Notes: a model not told the origin generated them from the letters alone. Positions 21,466 through 31,662 are shown, counted from the first letter of the stretch. The stretch: 32,990 nucleotides of DNA from Mycolicibacterium aromaticivorans JS19b1 = JCM 16368 (GCF_000559085.1 NZ_JALN02000006.1:1-32990); one strand, 5' to 3'. Made by a program: numbers and translations.

Positions 21466-24014
21466 GCTGCGCCCCCCTGCCGCCGGGCATTCATTTCCAA
21501 TGTGCTGACGACCGCCGCCACCACCGAACCAAACCCTGCCTGAATCCCGCAGTAGGCGATCTCCATCACGGGCGGCGGATCGTATTTCCACCACCGCACC
21601 ATCTCCACGATCCTGGCGGCTTGGTAATAGCGTTGATACAGCGTCGCTATCGCCTTATTCACATCGGACCCATCGACATCCTCGACCCCGTGTGTTTCCG
21701 GGTACATCAACGCCTGGTCGTGCCGCTTATCGGCCAGCTGGTCGTAGAGCTTCCAGGTCATGTCGTTGGCGCTACCACGGTTGACCGACGCCAACACATT
21801 CAATTCGTCGTCGGTCACCAGTTTGCACCCGGCGATCTCTTCTTGCTGTTGTGCAGCCCCAATCACCGCCACGGTGAGCTGTCCCGATACCCAGGCGGGT
21901 GCATACCCTGCCTCAACGAGGGACGAAAGACGTTGAGCAAGAACGGGATCGAGGGCAGTTAGACGATGCTGGTGACCACCGTCAAGGACGGGAGCCTGCG
22001 CGAGCATATTCATCGCATCAACATGATTAACGGCCAGGAAGTCGTCCACCCCGACTGGTGTCTCTGCCCATATCTCATTGGTCACCAGGGCCGACAACGA
22101 CACGCCCGCAACCCTTTTCCTCACATGCTCGAAATGGTCAACCAACGCCTTCGCCGGATGCTGACCCCCCATCCAGCGCTGCCCCCACCCAAAAGGAAGC
22201 ACCGGATCCGCAACCGCCAACCGCGCCGTCGCGGGAATGAACACACCAGGTGGTACATATCCACCGTCACCAATATTGGAGGCAATGACGACCTGCGACC
22301 CCATCGGCATCTTCAACACCGAGACCGCCCAGCGCACCCAGGTCGGATAGCGCTCGCAGCCCCGGATCAGCCCGGCGAGCACCCGCTGAGCCAGCAACAG
22401 ATCGGGATTGACCTCGGCCCCCATTGCGGCGACCCCCGGTGCCGACACCGTGGACCCCGCCCCACCAGCCACCAGAGGACCCGGCGCGGCCATGCCAGAC
22501 CCCGCACTGGCTGACTGCCCGGACGTAGTCGCAGGCGCGGTCGCCGCACCGCCACCAGCTGAACCGCCGCTCGCGCCCGCCCCTGGGGCACTGTAGGGAG
22601 CCAACGGCGCGCCACCGCCCATCGCGGCAGCTGGCGGCATCATCGGCGTACTGCCACCCGCCGGAGCCCCTCCACCGCCTGCCGGACCACTCGACGCGCC
22701 CCCGCCACCCGCATCGCCACCCGGCGCTGACAGCGGCACGCCGGCGGCCGGGCCACTCCCAAATGCGGGGGTACCCGTCGCCACTTGATGAGCAGCCAAT
22801 GCTTGCTGCGGCATCTGCTGAGACACCGGCGAAGGAGCGAAGGAACTCCCACCACCGGCAGCGCTCATTCCGGAAGCTAACCCAGACTGAAAGCTCGACC
22901 CCGGATTCGACATCGGAGACGCCGCTGAGGATGTAGACGGCGCGGAAGGCACCGACGGCATCGACGACGCGGGAGAAGTCGGCATCGACGAGGACGACCC
23001 CATGCTGGATGGCGGTTTGAAGGCCGAACCCAGGCCCGACATTCCGCCGCCGCCAGCGCCGCCGCCCTGGCCACCACCAGAGGCACTGGCACCACCCATC
23101 GCCTGCGGCAACTGACTGAGCATCGTGGGCGGAGGTGTCTGCTGGCCGAGGTTTGGGTCTGTGCGTCCTGCGTTGGCAGCATTCGCAGACGTATCCGCGG
23201 GCGTTGGTGGCCCGTCAGTCCTATTGGCGTTTAACGGATTGGTCTCATTGCCCTTCTTGCCGCCGTCAGCGTCTGTTCCGTCGTGGGTTGCCCGGGTCGC
23301 ATCAGGGTCGGTTCTTTTTCTATCGGATGACTTTTTGTCCTGCTCACTGCTTTCCGAGCGGTTCCCGTCTTCTGGAGCTTTCGGGGTGTCGAGGGGGATG
23401 GTGAAATTCGCTGCTTGGATCGCGCTCGTGGCCTTCTTCGTGGCTTCCGAGGTGGATTCTTCAGCGTGTCCGTTGTAGCGCGTCCACACCTCCATTGCGG
23501 CGAGCGGATCGCGGTTTCGGATGGCGGTGTTGAATTCTTCCTCCCCGGCTTCGGCGAGGTTGTCGATGCGGGTCTGTAACCCCGTGATGTGGACCAACGC
23601 TTGAGAGGCCGCGGTTGCCGCCGCGGCGTGCTTGTCCTGGTGATCACTCCACGTGTTGACGGTTGCGTCGTGAGCCGCCAATAGAGCGTCGCCAGCTGCA
23701 CCGGTTAGCGCCTCGGCGAACCGGGGGCGGTAGTGGCCGTAAGAGGTCTCGACGGCATCGCCCAGGGTCTTGGCTTGGTCCGTGTGGAACTGATGGATGT
23801 CCTCGAACGATCGGCGCGTGTCTTCGGAAGGTCGCCATGTCCGCTTCAACGCCTGTCCAAATTCCCCGCCCCCAAGCTCGGTGCCTGCTTCTTGAGCTGC
23901 CGACGCGGCTTTGGTCATAGCGCTGACACCGCTGGTGTAGAGCTGGTGCGCGATATGAGTGCCTGCTCGCGCGGCCGCCGCCCCTTCGCTCGCTCCCCCT
24001 GCTACAGAATCCAC
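21462..24014 (-). CDS. Large Ala-rich / Gly-Pro-Ser-rich protein (850 aa), Rv2082/Rv3899c-like
   Basis: The GTG start at 24014 is preceded by GGGAGC and lies three bases after the membrane-protein stop. Domains: Ala-rich helical N-terminus (1-210) with WXG100-like features; charged linker (210-290); long Gly/Ser/Pro/Met-rich low-complexity region (290-555); folded C-terminus (560-850), beginning VNPDLLLAQRVLAGLIRGCE and including GDGGYVPPGVFIPATARLA. From memory, the C-terminal part matches the DUF5631/DUF5632 pair of M. tuberculosis Rv3899c, and the whole layout matches Rv2082 (721 aa). Those loci lie near ESX or toxin genes, so a role tied to secretion or the cell surface is inferred. The gene crosses the 23977 junction, showing circularity. 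Confidence 0.75.
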   Translation of the reverse strand: MDSVAGGASEGAAAARAGTHIAHQLYTSGVSAMTKAASAAQEAGTELGGGEFGQALKRTWRPSEDTRRSFEDIHQFHTDQAKTLGDAVETSYGHYRPRFAEALTGAAGDALLAAHDATVNTWSDHQDKHAAAATAASQALVHITGLQTRIDNLAEAGEEEFNTAIRNRDPLAAMEVWTRYNGHAEESTSEATKKATSAIQAANFTIPLDTPKAPEDGNRSESSEQDKKSSDRKRTDPDATRATHDGTDADGGKKGNETNPLNANRTDGPPTPADTSANAANAGRTDPNLGQQTPPPTMLSQLPQAMGGASASGGGQGGGAGGGGMSGLGSAFKPPSSMGSSSSMPTSPASSMPSVPSAPSTSSAASPMSNPGSSFQSGLASGMSAAGGGSSFAPSPVSQQMPQQALAAHQVATGTPAFGSGPAAGVPLSAPGGDAGGGGASSGPAGGGGAPAGGSTPMMPPAAAMGGGAPLAPYSAPGAGASGGSAGGGAATAPATTSGQSASAGSGMAAPGPLVAGGAGSTVSAPGVAAMGAEVNPDLLLAQRVLAGLIRGCERYPTWVRWAVSVLKMPMGSQVVIASNIGDGGYVPPGVFIPATARLAVADPVLPFGWGQRWMGGQHPAKALVDHFEHVRKRVAGVSLSALVTNEIWAETPVGVDDFLAVNHVDAMNMLAQAPVLDGGHQHRLTALDPVLAQRLSSLVEAGYAPAWVSGQLTVAVIGAAQQQEEIAGCKLVTDDELNVLASVNRGSANDMTWKLYDQLADKRHDQALMYPETHGVEDVDGSDVNKAIATLYQRYYQAARIVEMVRWWKYDPPPVMEIAYCGIQAGFGSVVAAVVSTLEMNARRQGGAA

Positions 24015-24017
24015 GGA

Positions 24018-24620
24018 TCAGCTCCCGTACGCCCTACACAGATCCCACACCTTCTGATCCGCATCATTGGCTGCCGCGGCGGTCCAAGTAGTGGCTGGTT
24101 GGATCGCACCACGGGGCGGCTCGTTTGTGAGCTTGGACGCCTGGTCTCGGGCAAGCTTGAGACTATCTGTCAGTGCACCGCGAATTGCGCTGTCGGCCAA
24201 CGGGTTATCGCTTAATGCTTGAGTGATGTACGCCAGACTTGGGATGACGTCTGCATCACTGTTTTGCGGGGACGGCATTGCGTGATACCCCGCTGCGAAG
24301 CGCGTGCAGAGGTCGACCGTGGCGGCGTGCACCTGCTCGGCTGTCGGTGCCGGGGGTTCGGCAACAGATGGAGGCGCGGCCGTGGTAGTACCTGCCATGT
24401 GATTGCCGATCAGACCCCCCACGATGCCCGCAGTGAGCGCGACCGCGGCACCTCCGATCAATGCCGCGATCAGGCCGCCCCTGCGCTTGCGAGGCGCCAG
24501 CGCTGAATAGAACTGCGGCATCTGCGGGGGCATGGCACCAGAGCCGCCCGGGTAGGTGGCCACGGGAGGCTGGTGGGTGTACTGGTCGCCCATATGGTTA
24601 GACCGCGATTGCGCGTCCAC
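24018..24620 (-). CDS. Single-pass membrane protein (200 aa), first gene of the operon, copy 2 (intact)
   Basis: Pro/Gln-rich cytoplasmic N-terminus (1-42), a positive cluster RKRR (44-47), one Gly/Ala/Ile membrane segment (49-71), then an extracytoplasmic domain with two Cys (in LCTRF and LCRAYGS) that could form a disulphide. The GTG at 24620 is the longest start and lacks a clear ribosome site; the ATG at 24593 is possible. It resembles in order and topology the small membrane protein of the Rv3901c/Rv2081c setting. The 850-aa gene follows after three bases. Confidence 0.75.
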   Translation of the reverse strand: MDAQSRSNHMGDQYTHQPPVATYPGGSGAMPPQMPQFYSALAPRKRRGGLIAALIGGAAVALTAGIVGGLIGNHMAGTTTAAPPSVAEPPAPTAEQVHAATVDLCTRFAAGYHAMPSPQNSDADVIPSLAYITQALSDNPLADSAIRGALTDSLKLARDQASKLTNEPPRGAIQPATTWTAAAANDADQKVWDLCRAYGS

Positions 24621-24631
24621 ACCTACCCCCT

Positions 24632-24712
24632 ATTGCCTCATCCATTGTTCACTAGTTGCGTTAAATTGCCTGATTTGTTCACGTGTTGCGTTGTATTGCC
24701 AATGGGCGCAAT
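24632..24712. repeat. Iteron-like 30-bp direct repeats, copy 2
   Basis: Identical to 658-738: ATTGCC at 24632, 24665 and 24695; TTGTTCAC at 24645 and 24675. Lies just upstream of the three-gene operon. Confidence 0.6.
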
Positions 24713-24787
24713 GTCTTTGGTGCCGATCTTACTGCCGGAACCCGACATAATCGGCGGCTCTCGTTCGGGGCAGATTCACATCGTTAA

Positions 24788-25372
24788 TCAGCAACTATCC
24801 AGTGCCGCGCGGGCCTTGTTTTCGGTGGAATGGCTGGCAGCGGTCGCCAGCTCTTGTCCGGTGATGAGTTCGTAGAGAAACGTTCGGAATTCCGCGCTTG
24901 CCTGTTCGTCCTGGAAATCGAGCTGGTCAGCTCGGTAGGTGGTGGCGAAGTCTCCGCGGACTCGGTAGTGCCCGTCAGGAAGCAGGGCCGCCAACCACAG
25001 GCGATCGTCACTGGCCTCCTGGTCGACGAAGCGTGCAGGCCGAACGCTGGTGGCCCGACGGATTTCGAAATCGGCGCTGGTGACGGCGTCGACGAGGTCG
25101 GCCACGATCAGCCGTTCCAGTGCCGTGAGAGGCCGGCTGCCGCTGGTGTCGTCATAGCCCAGGTACCAGTCGGTGCGGCGATGCCAGCGTTGCGCTGCCG
25201 GGCCACTGTGGCGGCATTGTTCGCCTTGAGCGAACGTGGCGCACGTGTCCAGGACCGCGCCGTGAAGATCAACGATGTTCCATCCGCCGGGACCGGGGTG
25301 GATGCGCCAGGTCGCCGGTGGATTGGCGAAGTGCGCCCGGGCGGCATCCTCAAAGACGGCGTCAAGGCTCAT
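24788..25372 (-). CDS. Hypothetical protein, operator-controlled, copy 2 (preferred, 194 aa)
   Basis: ATG at 25372 with GGGAGG before it. This copy keeps three Gs near 24812 and ends in KARAALDSC. Mixed composition with Trp and Asp clusters (WYLGYDD, DDRLWLAALLPDGHYRVRGD); no known motif. The strong promoter with a perfect TTGACA and two operators indicates tight control by the divergent HTH protein. Confidence 0.72.
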   Translation of the reverse strand: MSLDAVFEDAARAHFANPPATWRIHPGPGGWNIVDLHGAVLDTCATFAQGEQCRHSGPAAQRWHRRTDWYLGYDDTSGSRPLTALERLIVADLVDAVTSADFEIRRATSVRPARFVDQEASDDRLWLAALLPDGHYRVRGDFATTYRADQLDFQDEQASAEFRTFLYELITGQELATAASHSTENKARAALDSC

Positions 25373-25395
25373 TGGCAGACCTCCCAATGGAGCGA

Positions 25396-25451
25396 GTAAA
25401 GATAGTCTTGACGCTAGGTGTCACTCCCCGGCTTGTCAAGATAGTCTTGAC
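25396..25451. promoter_or_regulatory. Divergent promoters with two 17-bp operators, copy 2
   Basis: Identical to 1421-1476: the near-palindrome at 25396-25412 and the perfect palindrome at 25435-25451. Confidence 0.75.
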
Positions 25452-25504
25452 CGTTGTGGTGGTTCGTTGCTAGACGCTCGGGCGGGTCCGGAGTTCATGG
25501 TGAG

Positions 25505-25738
25505 ATGGGCGGCATGGAAGAAAGCGACGCACTTGAGGAGCTGGTGCGCGCCCATAGCGATCTGGAACGTCTGACTGATGAACTCGCGGATGCACGGGAG
25601 CGGCGCCGCACGGCAGCGCAACGCCTGATCGACGGCGGCCGCGGTACGACGTGGATTGCCGCGCAGCTCGGCGTGACGAAACAAGCCGTTGACGGGTTCG
25701 TGAAGTACAAACAGCGAAAGACGCACGCGGAGAAGTGA
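25505..25738 (+). CDS. Small helix-turn-helix DNA-binding protein, copy 2
   Basis: Identical to 1530-1763: 77 aa, N-terminal charged helix, HTH at about 46-68, basic tail. Likely repressor of the divergent operator region. Confidence 0.75.
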   Translation: MGGMEESDALEELVRAHSDLERLTDELADARERRRTAAQRLIDGGRGTTWIAAQLGVTKQAVDGFVKYKQRKTHAEK

Positions 25739-25772
25739 TTCGGAGATCATCCCAGTGGGTCGGAAGAGCCGA

Positions 25773-25991
25773 TCAGATTTCGGCTCGCCAGGGAGGCGTC
25801 TGCCGTGCGGACCTGAAAGCAACCAGCGCGCCGACCGCTCGACCGATAGCGGCGACGTCGGATGCCTTACCGGTCTTTTGGACGATGTACGCCGCCAGCA
25901 GGTAAAACCCTATGGCGACGATCGCGCGGACCATCGCGCCGAAGGCCAGGGCGGCGATGACAATGACAGCAGTGGCTTGCAGTGGACTCAT
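25773..25991 (-). CDS. Small membrane protein, 72 aa, copy 2
   Basis: Identical to 1798-2016; paralogue of the 59-aa protein at 32802-32981. Confidence 0.7.
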   Translation of the reverse strand: MSPLQATAVIVIAALAFGAMVRAIVAIGFYLLAAYIVQKTGKASDVAAIGRAVGALVAFRSARQTPPWRAEI

Positions 25992-26142
25992 GCGGGCGCT
26001 TCCAGTTAGTCGGGTCGCGCGATCCCCTCGCCGTGGGAATGCGGAGCCTGCCTCGCATGGTTAGCTCACGCCCCCACGCCGTGTTGTCGGGTCACAACAC
26101 GTTCGCCCGTGGGGTACGCAACAAGCTACCTGCATTCGAGCA

Positions 26143-26274
26143 TGTCTCATTTTTAGAGAAATGAGACACACCAAAATGGGGCTACTCCCCCTCCTGTAGC
26201 CCCAGGTCACAGTGTCTCATTTCCTGTCTCACACCGCGTGTCTCAGATCTGCGCTGTCGGTGCAGGATGAGACA
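26143..26274. promoter_or_regulatory. res-like recombination site, copy 2
   Basis: Same six TGTCTCA half-sites as at 2168-2299, including the 26-bp palindrome at 26143-26168. In the circle there is only one such site; a plasmid dimer would have two in direct repeat, the substrate for resolution. Confidence 0.75.
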
Positions 26275-26283
26275 GTCGTTGGC

Positions 26284-26847
26284 ATGACGGCGACCCTCGG
26301 CTATGCGCGAGTCAGCACCACCGGCCAGGACCTGGAGGCCCAACTTGGCGCGCTCGCCGTAGCCGGCGTCGACGCGGACCGAATCTTCACCGACAAGCTC
26401 TCTGGTGCTGTAAACACTGACCGGCCTGGTCTGACGGCCATGCTGAGATACGCCCGTGAGGGCGACACCGTGGTGGTCACCGCCATCGATCGACTGGGCC
26501 GGTCTGTTGCGGAAGTCACCCGCACTATCGCAGGTCTTGCTGACCGGCGAATTGTGTTGCGCGCCTTGCGGGAAGGCGTAGACACGGGTACGCCGACAGG
26601 CCGTGCCGTGGCCGCCATCATGGCGACGCTGGCCGAGCTCGAGCTCGAGCTCGGCCGTGAACGGCGGGCCGCCTCGCGCGATTCCCGGCGTGCCCGCCAT
26701 ATGCCCGCTACCAAGCCGTGCAAGCTGACCCCAGAGCGTCAAGAACAACTACGCCGCCTCGCCGGCACGGGTGAACCTGTGTCCGAACTTGCTCAAGCAT
26801 TCGGCGTGAGCAGGGCAACGGCATATCGGTACCTGTCAGCACGATGA
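26284..26847 (+). CDS. Serine resolvase (intact copy)
   Basis: 187 aa from the ATG at 26284, ten bases after the last res half-site. The catalytic domain has nucleophile Ser11 in YARVSTTGQ and active-site Arg70 and Arg73 in DRLGRS. A long connecting helix rich in Glu-Leu and Arg leads to a C-terminal HTH (about 163-184, VSELAQAFGVSRATAYRYL). It belongs to the Tn3/Hin-type small serine recombinases and would resolve plasmid multimers at the adjacent site. No transposase or transposon ends accompany it, so a maintenance role is more likely than transposition. Copy 1 has lost one G in the connecting helix. Confidence 0.9.
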   Translation: MTATLGYARVSTTGQDLEAQLGALAVAGVDADRIFTDKLSGAVNTDRPGLTAMLRYAREGDTVVVTAIDRLGRSVAEVTRTIAGLADRRIVLRALREGVDTGTPTGRAVAAIMATLAELELELGRERRAASRDSRRARHMPATKPCKLTPERQEQLRRLAGTGEPVSELAQAFGVSRATAYRYLSAR

Positions 26848-27154
26848 CAACTCAGCATTGGAGGAGTCGATGCGGTCGAATCCGATCAGCTGGATGTGAA
26901 TCCTGAGCCCTCGTCGATGGCGGAGATCACGACTTACCGCTCACGCGGAAGCGCACCAGCGGTGAGTGCCGAAGCGATGGAGCTGGCCAGGCGCTGCTTC
27001 CCCACGCTCGCCCGCAGTGCAGTGACCCGGTGCGGCTCGCGAGTGGTCGGTCGTCCGGCAATCCGCGGGCGGGCGGTAGGCTCCTGCACGACCCTGGCTG
27101 CGCAGTTAGACCTGCCGCTGGGCGTGCTGTCTCCGACGCATCTAGGGAGGTCAT
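26848..27154 (+). other. Intergenic region before the R-M genes, copy 2
   Basis: Identical to 2872-3178: a GGAGGAG-preceded nine-codon ORF, a possible TAGGCT -10 box, no supported gene. Confidence 0.4.
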
Positions 27155-29155
27155 GTGTCGGTACCGCCGATGCCGGTCGCGCCAACTGTCGTACCCGTCG
27201 GCTCGGTTCCAGACGGCAAGGTCTCCGATTATCTAACCGGCAAGCTCCTTAACGACACACCCGAGGAATACGTTCGTCAGAACATCGAGAAAGCTCTTGT
27301 CAGACAGTACAAATACTCAGCTAAAGACTGTGAGCCGGAGTTTCCGATCGGAGTGGGCCGCAGCAGAAAGCGCGCCGATATCGCGGTATTCGGACCCGGG
27401 CAAGACCACACTCAGAACAACGCATACATCTTGGTCGAGACCAAGAAGGCAGACATTAAGCCGTCGCATAAAACGGAGGGCGTCGACCAGCTGATTTCGT
27501 ATATGTCGGCGTGCCTAAACACCAAATACGGTATGTGGACGAATGGCGACGACCGACTCTGCTTCGCCAAGCGACCTGATGGGAAGGGCGGCTGGACTGT
27601 CGATGAGATCATCGACATACCGGGCCTCGGTCAGACGGAGGAGGACGCCCAGCGTCCCAAGCGCAAAGACTTGAAGCCGGCAACAGCTGACAATCTCCTT
27701 TTCGCTTTCCGGCGCTGCCACAACTACATCGCCGCTCACGAGGGCAAACAGAAGACCGAGGCCTTTTGGGAGTTGCTCAAACTGATCTTCACCAAGATCG
27801 AGGACGAGCGATCAAAGGTGATCAGCTTCTATGCCACTCCAAGCGAGCGGGAAAACAGCTCGATCGCCACCGCCGCGAAGAAGCGCATTCAAGACCTGTT
27901 CACCACGAAAGTGGTGAAGAAGTACCCCACCATCTTCGACGTCAAAGACACCGAGATCGATTTGAAGCCGACGGTCGTCGCCTACGTCGTAACGCAGCTG
28001 CAGGGTTACTCGCTGCTGGCCTCACCGGTCGACGTGAAGGGCGTGGCCTACGAAGAGATCGTAGGTTCCAACCTTCGCGGCGATCGCGGCGAATTCTTCA
28101 CCCCTCGAAACGCTTGCCGAATGGCTGTCTCGATGATTAACCCGCAGCCGGAAGAACGCCTCCTGGATCCATCATGTGGGACTGGCGGTTTCCTCATCGC
28201 CGCAATGAACCACGCGCTCGAATTCATCGAGCGATCGGAGCGGGAGCAGTGGGTCGATCCCGCAAACGGAACCGACTCCGAGCGAGAAGAGCTTTTCCGA
28301 CGCAGAACTGAGTATCTATCGCAAAACGTATTCGGCATTGATCTCAACCCTGCATTGGTTCGAGCGGCCAAGATGAATATGGTCATGAACAACGACGGGT
28401 CCGGTGGGCTCTTCCAAGGAAACACCCTTGAGAATCCACATCGGTGGGATGCCCTCACGCGCAAGGCGATCCCACTTGGCAGCATCGACGTAATCGTCTC
28501 GAATCCCCCTTTCGGCGCCAAGATCCCGGTCGACGACGAAGACACCCTGTCTCAGTACGACCTCGCCGCTACGTGGGATCAAGACGAGGGCGGCAACTGG
28601 GATATCCGAGTGGATCGGCACGGCAGCAGTGTGCTGCAGAAGTCGCAACCGCCAGAAATCCTGTTTATCGAACGCGCGCTGCAGTTGCTCAAACCCGGCA
28701 CGGGGCGCATGGCGATGGTCATCCCGAATGGCATCCTCAACAATCCAGGTCTCGCCTACGTCCGACACTGGCTGGTACGGCACGCCCAAATACTCGCCGT
28801 AGTTGACATGCACCGGGACCTGTTTCAGCCGGGCAACGACACACAGACGTCGATGGTGCTTATGAGACGGCTCAGCGCCGAAGAAGTCGCTGAAGCTGAG
28901 ATCACAGGCCTCGACTACCCGCTGTTTATGGCAGTGGCCGAGAAGATCGGCCACGACAAGCGCGGCAATGTGATTTATCGGCGAACTGACGAGGGGGAAG
29001 ACGCTCTAATCAGCAGAGTCGAGACCGTCACCGAGATCGACCAGAAGACTGGTGGAGAGGTGCGGCGAGATATCACCGTCACAGAGCGACAAGTCGACGA
29101 TGAACTCCCGGAAGTCGCCACCGCTTACCTACGCTGGTTGAGCGAGCAGAAATGA
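27155..29155 (+). CDS. Nuclease-like/N6-adenine methylase R-M protein, copy 2
   Basis: Identical 666-aa product to 3179-5179, with Asp75, Glu95/Lys97, DPSCGTGGF and NPPF. Confidence 0.85.
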   Translation: MSVPPMPVAPTVVPVGSVPDGKVSDYLTGKLLNDTPEEYVRQNIEKALVRQYKYSAKDCEPEFPIGVGRSRKRADIAVFGPGQDHTQNNAYILVETKKADIKPSHKTEGVDQLISYMSACLNTKYGMWTNGDDRLCFAKRPDGKGGWTVDEIIDIPGLGQTEEDAQRPKRKDLKPATADNLLFAFRRCHNYIAAHEGKQKTEAFWELLKLIFTKIEDERSKVISFYATPSERENSSIATAAKKRIQDLFTTKVVKKYPTIFDVKDTEIDLKPTVVAYVVTQLQGYSLLASPVDVKGVAYEEIVGSNLRGDRGEFFTPRNACRMAVSMINPQPEERLLDPSCGTGGFLIAAMNHALEFIERSEREQWVDPANGTDSEREELFRRRTEYLSQNVFGIDLNPALVRAAKMNMVMNNDGSGGLFQGNTLENPHRWDALTRKAIPLGSIDVIVSNPPFGAKIPVDDEDTLSQYDLAATWDQDEGGNWDIRVDRHGSSVLQKSQPPEILFIERALQLLKPGTGRMAMVIPNGILNNPGLAYVRHWLVRHAQILAVVDMHRDLFQPGNDTQTSMVLMRRLSAEEVAEAEITGLDYPLFMAVAEKIGHDKRGNVIYRRTDEGEDALISRVETVTEIDQKTGGEVRRDITVTERQVDDELPEVATAYLRWLSEQK

Positions 29156-30524
29156 TCGTGGCTCCTGTCCGGTCGAGCGTGGCGTTCGCGCAAGGTCGGC
29201 TCGATGCCAAATTTCATTGCTCGCCGGGCGTTCAGGCGAACGAGCACATGGTGCTTCTGAAGGCAGCCGGCACTCGATTTAGCAGAGTCGCCGGCGAAGG
29301 CGCACTCGGTAGTGTGAGTCCTACGACACGCACGAAGCGTGTGTACGCCGCACCTGGCGAAGAGGCGCTGCCATATCTGCGCCCGTACGATGTGTTCGAC
29401 TACCTCCCCCAAGCTGCCGACATGTTGTCTGTGGCGGGCAGCAACGGTCTCGACCGGTTGACGCCAAAGCCGGGCACCATCCTGCAGACATGCTCGGGTC
29501 GCAACCTGGGGCCGTTGGTATATGCCGACAGCTTCATCAGCCGCTTCGTCGTGAGCGATGACATGCTCCGGTTGAACATCGATGACGAGGCAGACCGCCT
29601 GTATGCGCTTACATTTCTTAGCACGCCGACGGGCCAGGCGTTGCTAACCCGGAGCAAGACCGGCAATGTCATCGATCATCTCTCTGCCGACGATCTTGCT
29701 GCCATTGAGGTGCCCTTTTTTGACCGTAAGTTGACCACCTCGATCGTGTCGAAGATGCGCAAAGCGGTAACGCTTCGCGAGAGCGCCCGACTGCGGTTGG
29801 ACGCACTCGTCACCGAGTTCGCTCAGCAGTTGCCACAGCCGAGCCGCGACCGTCCGATGAGAGAGGGTTGGACTCAGCGCGCTTCTTCATTGGGAGTTCG
29901 CCTGGATGCTGCGTTTCACGATCCGCTGGTGCGTGCGATACGAAACGCGTTCCAAAGCGATGGGGTGAAGGTCGGTGATGTCGCCGAGACGTTCATCCCC
30001 GGTCGCTATAAGCGCTACTACGTCGAGTCCGCCTATGGACGCCCTATCGTGTCGGGGCGGCAACTACTGCAAGCCAAACCCGTCAACCTGCGCTATATCG
30101 CTTCGCGGTCGTTCGACTTCTCCGTCTATGAGTTGTCCGACGGAATGATTGCGTTCGGGGCTGAGGGCGCGCCGAGGAACGAATTGCCCAGCCCGCGCTC
30201 ATTACGAGCGATCGGGCGTCCTGGCTTGCCAACAATCACGTGATGCGTGTACGGCCGAAGGCCGGTGTAAATCCTGGTTGGTTGTACCTATCGTTCGCAG
30301 TGTGGCAGGTACAGGCTCAGGTGAAGGCATGCGCCTGTGGCTCGGTAGTGGATACGGTCTATCCCCCTGATCTTGATCAGGTGCTTCTACCGCCCGTTGA
30401 TGAAGCGAGAGGTGATGCAGCAATCCAATGCTGGAATGACTTCTCAGCCGCTAACTCGCTCGAACGCAAGGCCATAGACGTCCTAGAAAGCGAAATCTTG
30501 GACAAAGTTGGTGCTCGGCTCTAG
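29152..30524 (+). pseudogene. R-M specificity subunit, copy 2 (frameshifted, probably by sequencing error)
   Basis: One G is missing near 30168 (three instead of four Gs), which breaks the frame after about residue 342. The second half is still readable from about 30240. The intact version is at 5176-6549. Confidence 0.8.
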
Positions 30525-30584
30525 GCCAAGCACTATCGCCGCCAAACAAAGTTGCGCCACCGACTGACGCTGCTGGAATTGGCG

Positions 30585-30835
30585 CCCACGCACTCCTAAC
30601 CTTCTGATCTGCAGTTGCATCGCGCGGGACCTACGGACTTTTAATCCGCAGGTCCCAGGTTGATCGGTCGTGGCGCGGAACCAAGGCCTCGCTCATACCC
30701 TCTGACTCTTAATCAGCGGGTCCGGCGTGCGCGAGCAAGGGCCTTCTAAGCCCTAGATCCGAATGTGCCCGGGGCAGCGGAGCCGTGGACTCATAATCCG
30801 TGGTCGCAACTGGGTTGGTCGTGGCTGGGACAAGG
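30585..30835 (+). ncRNA. Tandem array of five tRNA-derived anticodon-arm modules, copy 2
   Basis: Base-for-base identical to 6610-6860. Since this copy was assembled from the opposite contig end, agreement argues that the missing D and T arms are real and not sequencing errors. Confidence 0.65.
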
Positions 30836-30938
30836 CATTCAGGCATAGTTCGCATGGGCTAGCGCACGCTTGCATGGTCTACCCGTTGTGCCTATAGTTG
30901 CAGGTGAAGCTGATGCATTGCGGTGTCATCAGAAGTGG

Positions 30939-30975
30939 ACCCCAGGAGATCCTGCCGGAAGACAGGGCCTGGGGT
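30939..30975 (+). terminator. Terminator-like hairpin after the tRNA-like array, copy 2
   Basis: Same ACCCCAGG/CCTGGGGT stem as 6964-7000. Confidence 0.6.
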
Positions 30976-30984
30976 TCTGCGTAT

Positions 30985-31561
30985 TCAGGGCTCGATTTCG
31001 AGCAGGGTCACCTTCGTTTCAATCAGGGCGTAGTGCTCGGATCGCCGCAGCGCAGCTGAGTGACCGCCCCGCAACACGCATCGGGTATCCACAGCATCGG
31101 CTCGGCAGGCCCGCCAACATGATCCAGACGCAGCTGGCCGCCGAGCATTCGCCTCCGGCGCAGATAGTCCAGCGTCCGGTGGTCTTGCCGGTCATCCTTG
31201 GGGCCGCGTGACTCCACCACTGCCCGACCAACACCCAGAGCTACCAACTCCGGCAATAGTCGCTCCATACAGAGCCGGCGCTGACGCTCAGGGTGATCAC
31301 TGCTGTCGGGGCGTGACCGCACCACGACTAGGTGTTCGACGTCCAGTTTGGCGACTGTCGCCGCGATCGTGAGCTGTCGGCCCCGATCCTCATCACGCCA
31401 GTGCAGCTTGCGATGCCTTCTACCCACCAATAGCGACCGCATCGCTCCCGCGCCGCCGCAGCTTTCGCGGCCTCGCTGATGACAGCGCTCAGGATGTATG
31501 TCCCAGGATCAACGCGCTGGTGGGACCCCGATTCATCAATCCAGGCGTCAAACACACTCAT
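30985..31561 (-). pseudogene. DUF3800-like protein, copy 2 (two frameshifts, probably sequencing errors)
   Basis: Lacks one G near 31040 and one C near 31444 relative to the intact copy at 7010-7588. The N-terminal DESG motif region is unchanged. Confidence 0.75.
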
Positions 31562-31608
31562 GGGCGCAGACGGTAGTGGCCACGGGTGCACGAGCGCACG
31601 GACACAAA

Positions 31609-31655
31609 CATCCATCAATCCATATACCTGTATGTATAGATGGATTGGTGTATGG
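31609..31655. promoter_or_regulatory. Partition operator/centromere-like repeats, copy 2
   Basis: Same motifs as 7636-7682. Confidence 0.7.
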
Positions 31656-31662
31656 TTGCGCC

